A model generated the notes under the pieces. The model made no database searches. It was not told the origin of the DNA and worked only from the letters and a program-made list of their open reading frames with translations. The translations under genes and the position numbers were made by a program. Of a stretch of DNA of 28,049 nt, positions 5,701 through 15,000 are shown one piece after another. Positions within the stretch are counted from its first letter, which is position 1. Each line of letters opens with the position of its first letter. This DNA is from a virus, in the IMG/VR virus record IMGVR_UViG_3300020583_000036, positions 1-28,049 of that record; one strand, written 5' to 3'.

Positions 5701-8385
5701 TCATCCCATCGCTTTCTCGGTCAACGTCTGCATCGACTTGCCGACCTGAAGGTGCGCCGGCCCACGCCCCGGAGACCCACGACGCGGCGGCGCTCCAGCC
5801 GGCTTCGGCTGCGGCGTGCTGGCCGCGTAGAGCTGCTGCACGTCGAGGGTGAAGTGCCCGTCGAGCGTCGGGTCGAGCGGGCGCTGCATGAACAGCGAGA
5901 GCTGGAGCTTCGCCTGGTAGTCGACCGGCTTCTTGCGGCCCGCGAGCTCTGCGGACACCTTGGCCTGCGCCTCGACGAGTGAATGCGGGAAGCACCGATC
6001 GGCGGTCTCCACATCCTCGGGGGTCAATCGGCCAGCTGCGAGCCTCTTCATCACGTGCGGCAAACCGCCTTCCGCAGCGTCAACATACCGCAGAAAACGG
6101 ATCCTGTCCTCGGCGGACGTGACGTCCTTGTGCAGCTGCGGCGTCGCGCTCAAACCTGGATCGTGCGCGGGGACTTTGCTGGCAAGGAAGCTGCGGACCG
6201 TCTCGACGTGCTGGTGAACCAGCGTGCCCGTCTCGGGCGCGTGCGTAGTCAGGGGCCGCGTCTGCGCCTGGAGGTGCGGCGCCACGACGGACGACGACAG
6301 AGCCGCCATCTGCGTGACCCGCTCGCGTTCCTTCTCGTAGCGGTCCTCGCTGCTCGACGTGTGGAAGACGCGCCCCAGCTTGATGCGCTTGCCGCTGACG
6401 GCCTGCGTGACGGCGCGGCCCACCTGCTCGTCGACGTCCTGGACGGCGCGGGCCATGCCGCCCCAGGTGCCGAGGCGGTCCAGCAGGATCGCCGCGTACG
6501 CGTTGCCGTGGTGCCGGAGCTCCCGGTGCGCAAGCGTCGAACCCAGCGCGACGGCCGCGCCCACGGGATGCCCCGCAGCGAGCGCGGTCATGCCCGGCCC
6601 GATGCCGGTCAGGTAGTCGCTCATCGAAAAGTTGCGGTTGGTCGCATAGCTGGCCTGCGTCGACTCCGCTGCGTCCTCGGCGAGCTTGAGGCGCTGGTAG
6701 CGCTTGTTCAGGTCGCGCAGCTCGTCGCCGGCCGCCTTGCCCTCCGCCTCGCTCGCCTTGTTCAGCGCCGACGTCTCGAGGTCGCCCCACTCGCGCGACA
6801 CGTCGCGGAGCAGCTGGACGCGCAGGTGCGGGTCGAGCGCCTTGGTCTCCTGGAAGGCGAGCTGCTGGAGGGCCCGGCGCTGCTCGACGGCCTGGGCAAG
6901 GGGCACATGCATCTGCATCGCCCGGTCGGCGTGGTCAGTCATCGAGGCGCCGACGTACTCGTCGACGAATTGCTTCCAGGGCTCCGAGCCGGCCACGAGT
7001 CCCTCGTCCGCGGCAGCGGTGCGGCCCATGGCGGTGAGCTCAGACAGGTCCGGCGCGCCTGCGAAGATGCGCAGCATGCTCGTCTTGAGCTTCTGGAGCG
7101 CGTTGACCTTGTCCTCCCCGCCGACCTTCTGCGCGAATTCGTTGATGCGCGCGTCGATGGGGTTGATCATGTCCTCGAGCTTCACGGTGGCTTCGGAGTA
7201 GCCGGCGATCTTCTCCCCGATGGCCTTGCCCGCCTTGTCGACGGCGGCCCGGATGGCGTCGAGCTTCTCCTCCGGATCCATGCGGAGGGCCCCCATCCCT
7301 CGCTCCTCGATGAGCGGGCGCATCACGTCGTCCAGCACGACGCGGCCCACCTCCTCGGTGCCCCCCGCGCGGGCGATCGCCTCTTTCGTCACGGCGTTCT
7401 TCGGGGCGAGCCACTTGAACGCCTGCTCCCCCGCCAGCTCGTCGAGCTTGGGGGAGAGCTTGCCGATGAGGGCCTGGCCGCCCTCGGCCACGAGCTTGCC
7501 GGCGCCCCCCAGGCCGAAGCCGAGGAGGCCCCCGTAGAACATCGAGTGGCCCACGCTGGTGGCAAGCTTCTCCGCGGTGAGCGGCTTGTTCTCCAGCGTC
7601 GCTTCGCTGTACGCCTGCCCGGCGCCCATCAGGCCCGCCTCGACGATGCTGCGCGCCGCGGTCTTCGCCGCGGACTGACCGGCGCGCCCGAGCACGGTGT
7701 CCGCCGTGGCGCCCAAGAGGCCACTCGCTGCGTGCTCGGCGAGGTCGCCAGCCGCGTTCACGCCGCGCGGCAGGACGCCCAGGGTGCGCACGCCCTGCGC
7801 GACCCGGCCCAGTGTGCTGGCCTCCTCGAGGCCCGCTGCGACGCGCGCGCCGCCCAGGACGCCGATCTCCTCGGGGGCAGCCGCGCCGGCAGAGAGCAGC
7901 ACCGGGGCGATGGCTCCAGCGACCTCCCCGGCCCCGGAGACCCAGGGGTGCGCTTCCTTCTCCTCGGCCAGGTGCGTCCGGACCGCCTCGGCCGCCTTGT
8001 CGCCGCCGAACAGCCGCGCGCCGCCCACCGCCACCGGGTCGAGCACCCCGAGCGAGAGGCCCCGCCCGACGCCCTCCACCCCAGCGAGCGCGGTGCCGCC
8101 GATGCCCCCGTACTTCGCGTCCAGCTCCGCCTGCCGGATGTCCTCGTGCGTGGCGAGCTGCCCGCCCGCCTGGAGGAACTGCTGTAGGTGCTCCGGCGCG
8201 ACCGTGACCGGGCGCCCCTGCTCGTCGCGGCCAGGGACGGGGCCCGCCGCGCGGATGGTGTGCGTGCCGGCGAGGAACTGCCGCCGGGCCGCCTCGAGGT
8301 CCGTGGGGACGCTGACGTTGCCCTGCGCGTCGACGAGCTTGTAGCCGACCGCTGCCGGATCGGGCGGCGCCCCCGGGCCGCTCAT
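5701..8385 (-). CDS. Large internal virion / DNA-ejection-like protein (894 aa)
   Basis: ATG at 8385 in an ATGA overlap with the preceding gene; the longer open frame upstream is only the shadow of that gene. The protein opens with a small domain (GYKLVDAQGNVSVPTDL and VAPEHLQQFLQAG, residues 14-73), followed by Gly/Ala-rich hydrophobic stretches (about 92-125, 148-185 and 280-305) and long charged helices. Another hydrophobic stretch (YLTGIGPGMTALAAGHPVG) lies in the last third. Alternating amphipathic helices and Gly/Ala membrane-active segments in a very long protein just after two similar ones match podovirus ejection proteins, which leave the capsid with the DNA and form a channel through the cell envelope. 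No transglycosylase motif is visible, so peptidoglycan cutting must lie elsewhere. Specific family not recognised. Confidence 0.7.
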   Translation of the reverse strand: MSGPGAPPDPAAVGYKLVDAQGNVSVPTDLEAARRQFLAGTHTIRAAGPVPGRDEQGRPVTVAPEHLQQFLQAGGQLATHEDIRQAELDAKYGGIGGTALAGVEGVGRGLSLGVLDPVAVGGARLFGGDKAAEAVRTHLAEEKEAHPWVSGAGEVAGAIAPVLLSAGAAAPEEIGVLGGARVAAGLEEASTLGRVAQGVRTLGVLPRGVNAAGDLAEHAASGLLGATADTVLGRAGQSAAKTAARSIVEAGLMGAGQAYSEATLENKPLTAEKLATSVGHSMFYGGLLGFGLGGAGKLVAEGGQALIGKLSPKLDELAGEQAFKWLAPKNAVTKEAIARAGGTEEVGRVVLDDVMRPLIEERGMGALRMDPEEKLDAIRAAVDKAGKAIGEKIAGYSEATVKLEDMINPIDARINEFAQKVGGEDKVNALQKLKTSMLRIFAGAPDLSELTAMGRTAAADEGLVAGSEPWKQFVDEYVGASMTDHADRAMQMHVPLAQAVEQRRALQQLAFQETKALDPHLRVQLLRDVSREWGDLETSALNKASEAEGKAAGDELRDLNKRYQRLKLAEDAAESTQASYATNRNFSMSDYLTGIGPGMTALAAGHPVGAAVALGSTLAHRELRHHGNAYAAILLDRLGTWGGMARAVQDVDEQVGRAVTQAVSGKRIKLGRVFHTSSSEDRYEKERERVTQMAALSSSVVAPHLQAQTRPLTTHAPETGTLVHQHVETVRSFLASKVPAHDPGLSATPQLHKDVTSAEDRIRFLRYVDAAEGGLPHVMKRLAAGRLTPEDVETADRCFPHSLVEAQAKVSAELAGRKKPVDYQAKLQLSLFMQRPLDPTLDGHFTLDVQQLYAASTPQPKPAGAPPRRGSPGRGPAHLQVGKSMQTLTEKAMG

Positions 8386-10085
8386 CGCGAGCTCCCCACG
8401 GGCGTGGCGAACGAGCTGGGGGGCGGTCCCGACGTGGCCGGACGCTGCGGGCCGATGCCGAGGTCCTTCTGCGCCAGGTGCACCTTCGCGGCGACGACGG
8501 CGGGCGTGTCGCCCTTCTTGATCAGGTACGGCTTGCCGAGCGCCTCTTGCGCCTCGGGTGTGCGCGCGCCGGCCGCCTTGTGGAAGTGGCCCTTGATGGC
8601 GCTGTTCCAGGCCTCCTGCTCGCGCGCGACGCCCCCCGTCTCGGTGGCCCCCATGTACGCCCGCGGGTCCGGGATGCCCTGCACGCCGGTCGCGTTGGTG
8701 CTCTGGGGGATGGTGAGGCCCGACGTATCGGGGCCCTCGCTGGCCTTGCCGACGCCGAAGGCCGGGGCCGTGCCGCCGCCGGGGCCGTGCTGCGCGACGA
8801 ACGCATCGAAGCTGGGGAAGGGCTGCGCGCCCTGGGGCAGCTTCCCCTCGAGGGCCGCCTTGTCGTACTCCTCGCGCTGGCGCTGGTACTCCTTGCGTAG
8901 ATCCGGGCCGCTCCCGCCGACGCCCAGCGGGGTCCAGTGCTCGGCCTGCTGGTGCCACTGCGCCTTGAGCATGTCCGTCTCGGCCTTGAACATGTCGGCC
9001 TGCGCCTTCATGACCGGCGACTTCGCGCGCTCCGCCGCCGCGAGCGCCTGGTAGCCCATCTGCTCTGCGCGGTAGGCCCGGAAGCCCGCTTCGGCGGCGC
9101 GCTCGTCACCGAAGCGCTCGCGCATCTTGGCGAGCAGCTCCCCCTTCTGCTGCGCGGCCTTGTGCTTGTTCGCCAGCGCGTCGGACTGCTCGCGGTAGTC
9201 GTCGTCGACGCCCTTTTCGATGATCTGCTTCGCGAGGTTGGGCGCCTCGGGGTGACGCTGGATCGCGTTGCCCAGCGCATTCATCCCCATGAACACGGCG
9301 CCCATGAGCCGCGCCCCGCCCGTGCGTCGGTCGTAGATGGGCTTGCCCTCGGAGGCTTCCTTCTGGAGCCGCTCGTAGTCGGCCATCTGCGCGTCGAGCG
9401 CATGCTTGCGCGTCCGTTCCGCCGCCTTCGCCTCCACCTCGTCCAGCGCGGCATAGTTCGCGCGGCGCTGGAGGGCATCGTGCTGCGCTTCGCTCTGCTC
9501 CTGCTGCGCGTTGCTGAGTGCCTGCCCCGCAGCCTCGCGCTCCCCGAACGCCTGCTCGAACTGCCCGCGCGATTCGGGGCTGATGAGGGACGTGGCGTGC
9601 GCCTGGATGACGCCGCCGCTCCCCCAGCTCGAGCGCGCTGCGCCAGCCGCCCCGGGCTGCGACGCCCTGATGTCCTGCTCGGGAGGGCCAGCCGGCCCGC
9701 CGCCGCCGGGGGGAGGCCCCGCGAACGCGTGCCCCCCACGCACGTTCTGCTGGAGCGCCATGTTCTGCACCGGGTCGAGCCCCGGCGTGGGCTGAAGGAC
9801 GCTCCCCGCGACCGCGTTGGCCGTCTCCCGCTGCTGCGGCGACATGGCGTTGTACGCGCGTACCAGGCCCGCCCCGGGCGGCGCCCCCGGCGCGAGCGCG
9901 ATGTTGGCCAGCGCCCCGACGCTGGGGCCACCGGGCTGCAGAGGGTTGGGAGGAGGCTGGCCCGTGCCGGCCAGGACCGCGGCGTTCTGCGGATCCGGCG
10001 TCTGCGGCGGGGGGACCCCGGGCGTGCGCGGAAGGATGCCCCGCGCGCGCAGCAGTTCCAGCGTGTCTTCGCCCAGGCCGCCCAT
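8382..10085 (-). CDS. Internal virion / ejection-like protein with long coiled coil (567 aa)
   Basis: ATG at 10085 overlaps the previous stop as TGATG. Residues 1-150 are Pro/Gly/Ala-rich and look disordered. The middle (about 170-400) is a long charged, Ala/Gln/Glu-rich helical region (for example QQEQSEAQHDALQRRANYAA) with one short hydrophobic patch (RLMGAVFMGMNALGNAI). The C-terminal third is again low complexity, ending near a helix (KKGDTPAVVAAKVHLAQKDL). No enzyme motif found. It sits between two other large candidate ejection proteins, so it is most likely the second of a three-protein ejection set. It could alternatively be a tail-associated structural protein. Confidence 0.7.
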   Translation of the reverse strand: MGGLGEDTLELLRARGILPRTPGVPPPQTPDPQNAAVLAGTGQPPPNPLQPGGPSVGALANIALAPGAPPGAGLVRAYNAMSPQQRETANAVAGSVLQPTPGLDPVQNMALQQNVRGGHAFAGPPPGGGGPAGPPEQDIRASQPGAAGAARSSWGSGGVIQAHATSLISPESRGQFEQAFGEREAAGQALSNAQQEQSEAQHDALQRRANYAALDEVEAKAAERTRKHALDAQMADYERLQKEASEGKPIYDRRTGGARLMGAVFMGMNALGNAIQRHPEAPNLAKQIIEKGVDDDYREQSDALANKHKAAQQKGELLAKMRERFGDERAAEAGFRAYRAEQMGYQALAAAERAKSPVMKAQADMFKAETDMLKAQWHQQAEHWTPLGVGGSGPDLRKEYQRQREEYDKAALEGKLPQGAQPFPSFDAFVAQHGPGGGTAPAFGVGKASEGPDTSGLTIPQSTNATGVQGIPDPRAYMGATETGGVAREQEAWNSAIKGHFHKAAGARTPEAQEALGKPYLIKKGDTPAVVAAKVHLAQKDLGIGPQRPATSGPPPSSFATPVGSSR

Positions 10086-11677
10086 CAGCGCACCCCTGCC
10101 CTCTGCCGCCCCTCGAGGCGCAAGAGGCGCTCATGCAGGCGCCCAAGCGCCGCGGCGGATGCGCCCGCGAGCGAGGGGACATCCACGCGCTTCACGCCAT
10201 CGGGGCCCGGCGAGACGAGCTTGCGTCCCTCGGGCGTGCGCTCCAGGTCCTGCGCCATGACGCCCAGGTAGCGGTCCCCCGCGCCGTCGGGGTTGGGCTC
10301 GTAGGAGGGACTCTGGTAGCTGAAGGTCTTGGGCTCCAGGCTCCCCAGGAAGCGGTCCACGGGGGGCTCGCCGCCGTCGGTGCGCCGCTCGCTCTTGACG
10401 CGCTCGTCGCTCGTCAGCGCGTAGGGTCCCTCCTCGGCGGGAGGCTGCGCGGGGACGTACCCCGTTGGCGCCGCCACGAGCGTCTGTCCGCCCGACTTCA
10501 GGACGGGAGGGTGCTCGGCGGGTGGCGGACCAGAGATGGGGCCCCGGTAGGCTGCGTGCTCAGTCACGGGGATCGCCGCGTCACCCGTCGGCTTGGGCGT
10601 CGCTGCCGGCACCATCCCGAACGGCCCCAGCACACGCGCAGGGGCGCCGGGGGAGGCACCGAGGTAGGGCGGCATGCTGCCCGTCCGCGCGAGCACCTGA
10701 GGCGTCGTCGCCGCCTGCACCCCCGCCTCGACACCCTGCGAGTAGCTGGCGTCCGCCACGCGTTCCTTCACGCGCTCGTCGGAGGTGAGGCCCTTGCCTG
10801 CCGCGCCACCCAGCGCGCCGCCCGCCGCAGCGCCCACGGGCCCGCCGACCATCGCGCCGCCCACGGTGCCCGCGGCGCTGAGCAGGCCGCCCACCATCGC
10901 ACCCGCCGCGCCCGAGTTGGACGCGTTCTGCTGCTGCTGCACTCCGGCGTACCCGAGGCCCGTCTGCGCGCTGGCGTTCTGCACGCCGAGGCCCTGCCCC
11001 TCGTAGCCCTGCTGGAGCCCCTCGCCCGCCTGCACGGCATTCTGCCCGCTCTGCTCGTACCCGAGCTGCGCGTTGGTCCCCGCCTGGAGCGCCCCGAGCT
11101 GCTGCCCCTGGAAGCCCTGCGCCGCGTTGTTCGCGAGCCCGCCCATCCCGAGCGACCCCTGCATGTACGCCTGCTGCGCCGCGGCCATCTCCTGCGCCCG
11201 CAGCGCCGCCGCCTGGTCCACGCCCGACTGCTGCATCTGGGCGCCCGCGTCCATCGCCTGCTTGTTCGCGTTCGCGAGCCCGAAGCCGCCGCGCGTCGCC
11301 CCGGCCATCGCCATCTGCTGCTTGGCGGCCTGGTCGAGCCCCTGCTGCATCTGGATCGCCGCGGCGCTCGGGGTCTTCCCCGCAGCCGCGTCTGCGAGCT
11401 GCCCGAGCGCGAGATTGCCCTGGTTCTGCGCGCCCTGGAGCGCGCCGTACTGCTGCTGACCCTGCTGGCCGTACTGCGCGCCGAGATTCTGGTACTGCCC
11501 CCACTCCTGGGCGCCCTGCTGGCCCATCGTGTTGGCGTAGCCCTGGCCCTGCGCAGCGGCGGCACCGCCGAGGCCCTTCTGCTGGTTCTGCTGCGTCGTG
11601 GCAGCCGAGTTGCCCTGACCCCATGCCCCGCCCGGCGCCTGCGTCTGACCCGTGATGCTGTTCCACGCGGCGCTCAT
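10085..11677 (-). CDS. Q/G/A-rich virion protein with glycine zipper and C-terminal S74-type intramolecular chaperone domain (530 aa)
   Basis: ATG at 11677, ATGA overlap. Residues 1-250 are Gln/Gly/Ala-rich helical low complexity. Residues 257-295 form a glycine-zipper segment (GAAGAMVGGLLSAAGTVGG and on), typical of membrane-inserting ejection proteins. SDERVK at 299-304 follows directly. A proline-rich linker (about 335-418) leads to a second SDERVK at 423-428, then FLGSLEPKTFSYQ, RYLGVMAQDLERTPEG and a terminal helix with VPSLAGASAAALGRLHERLL. The last block matches the chaperone-of-endosialidase (peptidase S74) domain, which folds trimers and cuts itself off before the catalytic Ser; Ser and Lys five residues apart fit its dyad. 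Placement in the ejection gene group rather than on a fibre is notable. Confidence 0.75.
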   Translation of the reverse strand: MSAAWNSITGQTQAPGGAWGQGNSAATTQQNQQKGLGGAAAAQGQGYANTMGQQGAQEWGQYQNLGAQYGQQGQQQYGALQGAQNQGNLALGQLADAAAGKTPSAAAIQMQQGLDQAAKQQMAMAGATRGGFGLANANKQAMDAGAQMQQSGVDQAAALRAQEMAAAQQAYMQGSLGMGGLANNAAQGFQGQQLGALQAGTNAQLGYEQSGQNAVQAGEGLQQGYEGQGLGVQNASAQTGLGYAGVQQQQNASNSGAAGAMVGGLLSAAGTVGGAMVGGPVGAAAGGALGGAAGKGLTSDERVKERVADASYSQGVEAGVQAATTPQVLARTGSMPPYLGASPGAPARVLGPFGMVPAATPKPTGDAAIPVTEHAAYRGPISGPPPAEHPPVLKSGGQTLVAAPTGYVPAQPPAEEGPYALTSDERVKSERRTDGGEPPVDRFLGSLEPKTFSYQSPSYEPNPDGAGDRYLGVMAQDLERTPEGRKLVSPGPDGVKRVDVPSLAGASAAALGRLHERLLRLEGRQRAGVR

Positions 11678-12066
11678 GCGGCCTCCACTGCCTTGACGAT
11701 CTGCCTGAGGGGCGGCCCCGCGAGCCGCCAGCCGTGGCGTCGCCCGAGCTCCACGATGCTGGGGAGGGACGACTGGCCCACGAGGTACGCCCCGCCCCGC
11801 GCCGCCGCGAACGCGTCCACCTCGCGGCAGAGGGCGTCCAGCGCGGCCATCTTCTCCGCCTCCTCCGCGTCGGGGCTCGAGATGACGTTCTCCACGAAGA
11901 GCACCGCCGAGTCCGTGCGGTAGACCCACAGCGCCGCGACGCCCGGCACGATGAAGCCCACCTCGGGCAGCCAGTGCGGCGGGAAGGGCTGCATCTCCCA
12001 CCCGCGGCACCACGCGTCGATGGTCTCGCGGTGCTCCGACTCGCTGTAGCGCACGACGGGGCTCAT
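11674..12066 (-). CDS. GNAT-fold acetyltransferase-like protein (130 aa)
   Basis: ATG at 12066, ATGA overlaps on both sides. The pattern of an N-terminal strand, a helix with HRETIDAWCRGW, then PPHWLPEVGFIV, strands GVAALWVYRTDSAVLFVENV and a helix EKMAALDALCREVDAFAAAR followed by YLVGQSSLPSIVELGRRHGW resembles small phage GNAT-type proteins. The usual acetyl-CoA pyrophosphate loop (Q/R-x-x-G-x-G/A) is not visible at the start of the second helix (SSPDAEEAEKMAAL), so the fold may be kept without normal catalysis. Embedded between the nozzle and the first ejection protein, it could modify a virion or host protein or play a structural role. Fold call moderate, activity doubtful. Confidence 0.65.
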   Translation of the reverse strand: MSPVVRYSESEHRETIDAWCRGWEMQPFPPHWLPEVGFIVPGVAALWVYRTDSAVLFVENVISSPDAEEAEKMAALDALCREVDAFAAARGGAYLVGQSSLPSIVELGRRHGWRLAGPPLRQIVKAVEAA

Positions 12067-15000
12067 CCGCGCGCCCCGCCCGGGATGTTCGGCCACCGCT
12101 TCGTGCCGTCCACGCCAAGCTCGATGCTCAGATCCGCCCAGCTGGGGCCGGCCCCCGTCGTCGCCGCCGGCCCGCCCGTGGGGGGCGCGTCGGTGAGGGT
12201 GATCTGGAGCGACTTGGCCAACTGATTGCCCACCAGCATCTCCACGTCCACCTGAGGATACCGCGAGAAACCCGCAATGTCCTGCGCCGTGAAGCTCGGG
12301 GACTTCCCGTTCAGAGTCTCCGAGTAGAAGCCCGTACCCGCCCCGTCGAAAGTGAGCGTCATGGTGAAGTTGTACGGGTCGACAGAGTCGCCCACGAGCT
12401 GTACCCGCCAGAAGCGCGTAGCCTGCGAGATGGCCGCTTTGATGAGGGCCGTTTGCACGGTCATCTGCACCCACTGACCCGCGTCGTAGTTCGCCTGCGC
12501 GCCCGTGCCGACGTTCTCCCGGTAGACGCGTCCACCCGCGGTCGCCCAGTGGTAGGTGGGCGCTGGGGCGCCGCTCTGCGAGGCGTTGGCGATCCACGCG
12601 GCGCGCGAGCCCGGGACGCCGGCCGTGTCGACGTCGTAGACCTGGTCCGTCGACCACACCCCCATGATGTAGTCCCACACGAGCCGCACGCCGGCCGTAG
12701 GGGCCGAGTCGCTGTTCAGGCACTCGATGTAGACGCGCCCCGCGCTCGGGTGGACCGTCATCGACGAGACGACGGGGAACGCTGCCAGCGAGTCCTCGAC
12801 GGCGGCGCCGACGTACTGCGTCTGAAGGTCGCGCGTCAGCATGTAGAAACCGCCGGCGCCATGTGGACCACCCACAGGCGCCCGGAAGAGCGCGCCGAAG
12901 GGCCCGGTGCAGATGCCGCGTTGGTCGATGGGCCCGACGTCGGAGGGGATCTGCTGCGGCGGGGACCAGTCGCTCTGCTGCCCGTTGTCGAGCGGTCCCT
13001 GCCCGCTCATGAACTCCAGGCCATAGCCGCTCGTCCGCTGCACACCGATGACCAGCTTGTCGTCCAGCACCGCGAGCGCGCGCACCGCGCCGGATGCTGA
13101 GATGTTCAGCGCCTCGTTGAAGCCCGGGGCCAGCCCGGGCGTCAGCTGCTCGCTGAACCACATCGCGCTGGGGTCATCGCAGCCGGACACGCAGTAGCGG
13201 CTGTCCCAGGTCGTACGGCACCGACCGCCGGGGGGGCACAGCTTGTCGAGGAAGCCGCCCAGCGTGTAGTCCGTCTCGTGCGTGCCATCCTGCAACGTCG
13301 CATCGCTGATGGTGTCCGTGAACGTGATGGTCCCCTGCCCGTCCTGGCAGAGCAGCGAATCCGGCGGGGGCGACGACGGCACGCGGTAGAAGACCTGCCC
13401 GCCACCCGCCGTGCGGTACGGGATGCAGTAGACGCCCTGAGGCGCCGTCTGCTGCTTGGCCCCGCCGCCCCCGATCGCCGCCGCTCCGTACCGACGCTGC
13501 GTCAGGCCGAGGCTGGGAAGGGTGAGCGTGACGCTGCCCGAGGTGCCGGCGCCCAGCGCGCTCATGTCGGCGGTCTCGACGGGGCTCGTGCCGCTCTGAT
13601 GGCGGTTGCCGAGCGCGTCGTACCATTCCCAGATGAGCTTGTACTGGTAGACGTCGGTCGGTGCCCCCGTCGCCATCGAGCCGCCTGTCGCGCTGATGGC
13701 GATGCCGCTCGGCGTGCCACCCAGCGGCGCCAGCTCGGGGTAGTACGCGAAGCCCATCTCGAAGGCGTTCTGCCCGTCATGCGCGTACGTCTGCCCCGCC
13801 GTCAGCAGCATGTCGCTCACGCCGCCGAGGTCCGCGCTCGCGTATCGGAGCGTCGAGGCGAAGTCGAACACCTGGCAGTAGATCGCCTGATGCTTGGGCT
13901 GCGTGCTCGTCGTCACCGGCACGGACCACACGCTGCCCGCGTCGTTGCAGATGTGCGGGATGGTCTCCGCGCTGTTCTGCGGGCTGTAGCGCGACAGGCG
14001 CGGCGAGACAATGGCCACGCAGCGCGCCGGGAACGGGTTGGCCGTCACGAGGTCCCCGAACCAGTCGTGCGCGACGAGGTACTGCGTCCCCTGCACCTGG
14101 CTGGGGACGGTCATCATCATGTAGCAGCCGCCGTTGATGATGACGGGCCGGCTCGTGGGCACGACCGCCGCCTCGAAGCGCTCGACACCCTGGAGCGCCG
14201 TGGCGCCAGCGGCGATGTGGAACTGCCGCGCGCGCGTCCAGGTCGCCGCCATCTGCCCAATCTGCGGAGGCGCGGCCGCGGGCACGTTGGGCGACCAGAA
14301 GACCGTGGCGCTACTCGAGTCACCAGCGGGCGTGACGATGCCGTGCGGGCCGATGGCGACCGGTGAGCCGGGCCACGAGTAGACTGTCACCGGCGTCGAG
14401 GGCGTTCCGGTCGGATCCGTGAAGCCCCACGCGCGCAGGGCCGTCCCAGCGCCGCTCGCGATGGCCGTGTAGGCCATCCAGTGCGTGCCGCCCGATGTGG
14501 CCACCAGATCCACCGAGATGAACTGCGTGAACGTCCCCTCGGTGAACGCGAAGGACTGCTGGACGAAGGACAGGTTGAAGATGCGCACGACGGCCGCATT
14601 GCCGCCGCTCGAGAACTCGTAGGCGATGGCGAACCGCGTCGCGTCGCCGATGACGGGGCTCGCGTCGTAGATGCCAAGGCCAACGAAGTGCACGCCGTCG
14701 CTCGCGAGCGCGGTGGCCGCGCCCCACCCGAGCCACGGCTGCGTCATGTCGAGCGATCGGCCGTAGATGATGCCGTTGTAGACGTAGGTCAGGACCGCCG
14801 TCGTCCCACAGAGCGACAGGCGCGCCCCGAACACCGCGAAGCTCGTCAGCGTCGGGTCGACCGGACGCGCAGAGACGACGTTGGCGCCCGTCACCAGGTC
14901 GAGCACCGCGTAGCTGGGGCTGGCCAGGCCGCTGCCGAAGATGTCCGCGGTGTAGAGGACGAGCCGGTAGCCGCTAGACGCGCACGCGTCGACGTCGGTG

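Noticed and set aside
5983-8187. Long plus-strand ORF (734 codons) opposite the 894-residue protein
   Set aside because: Arg/His/Leu/Gly-rich translation without domain pattern, fully antisense to a coherent gene; expected in GC-rich DNA with biased third codon positions.
9000-9400. Transglycosylase domain in the ejection-like proteins
   Set aside because: No Glu-Ser type catalytic motif or other SLT signature found in the three large proteins; the helices are simple charged repeats.
10133-11923. Long plus-strand ORF (596 codons)
   Set aside because: Antisense to the Q/G-rich virion protein and GNAT-like gene; composition is low-complexity Arg/Leu and spans two minus-strand genes.
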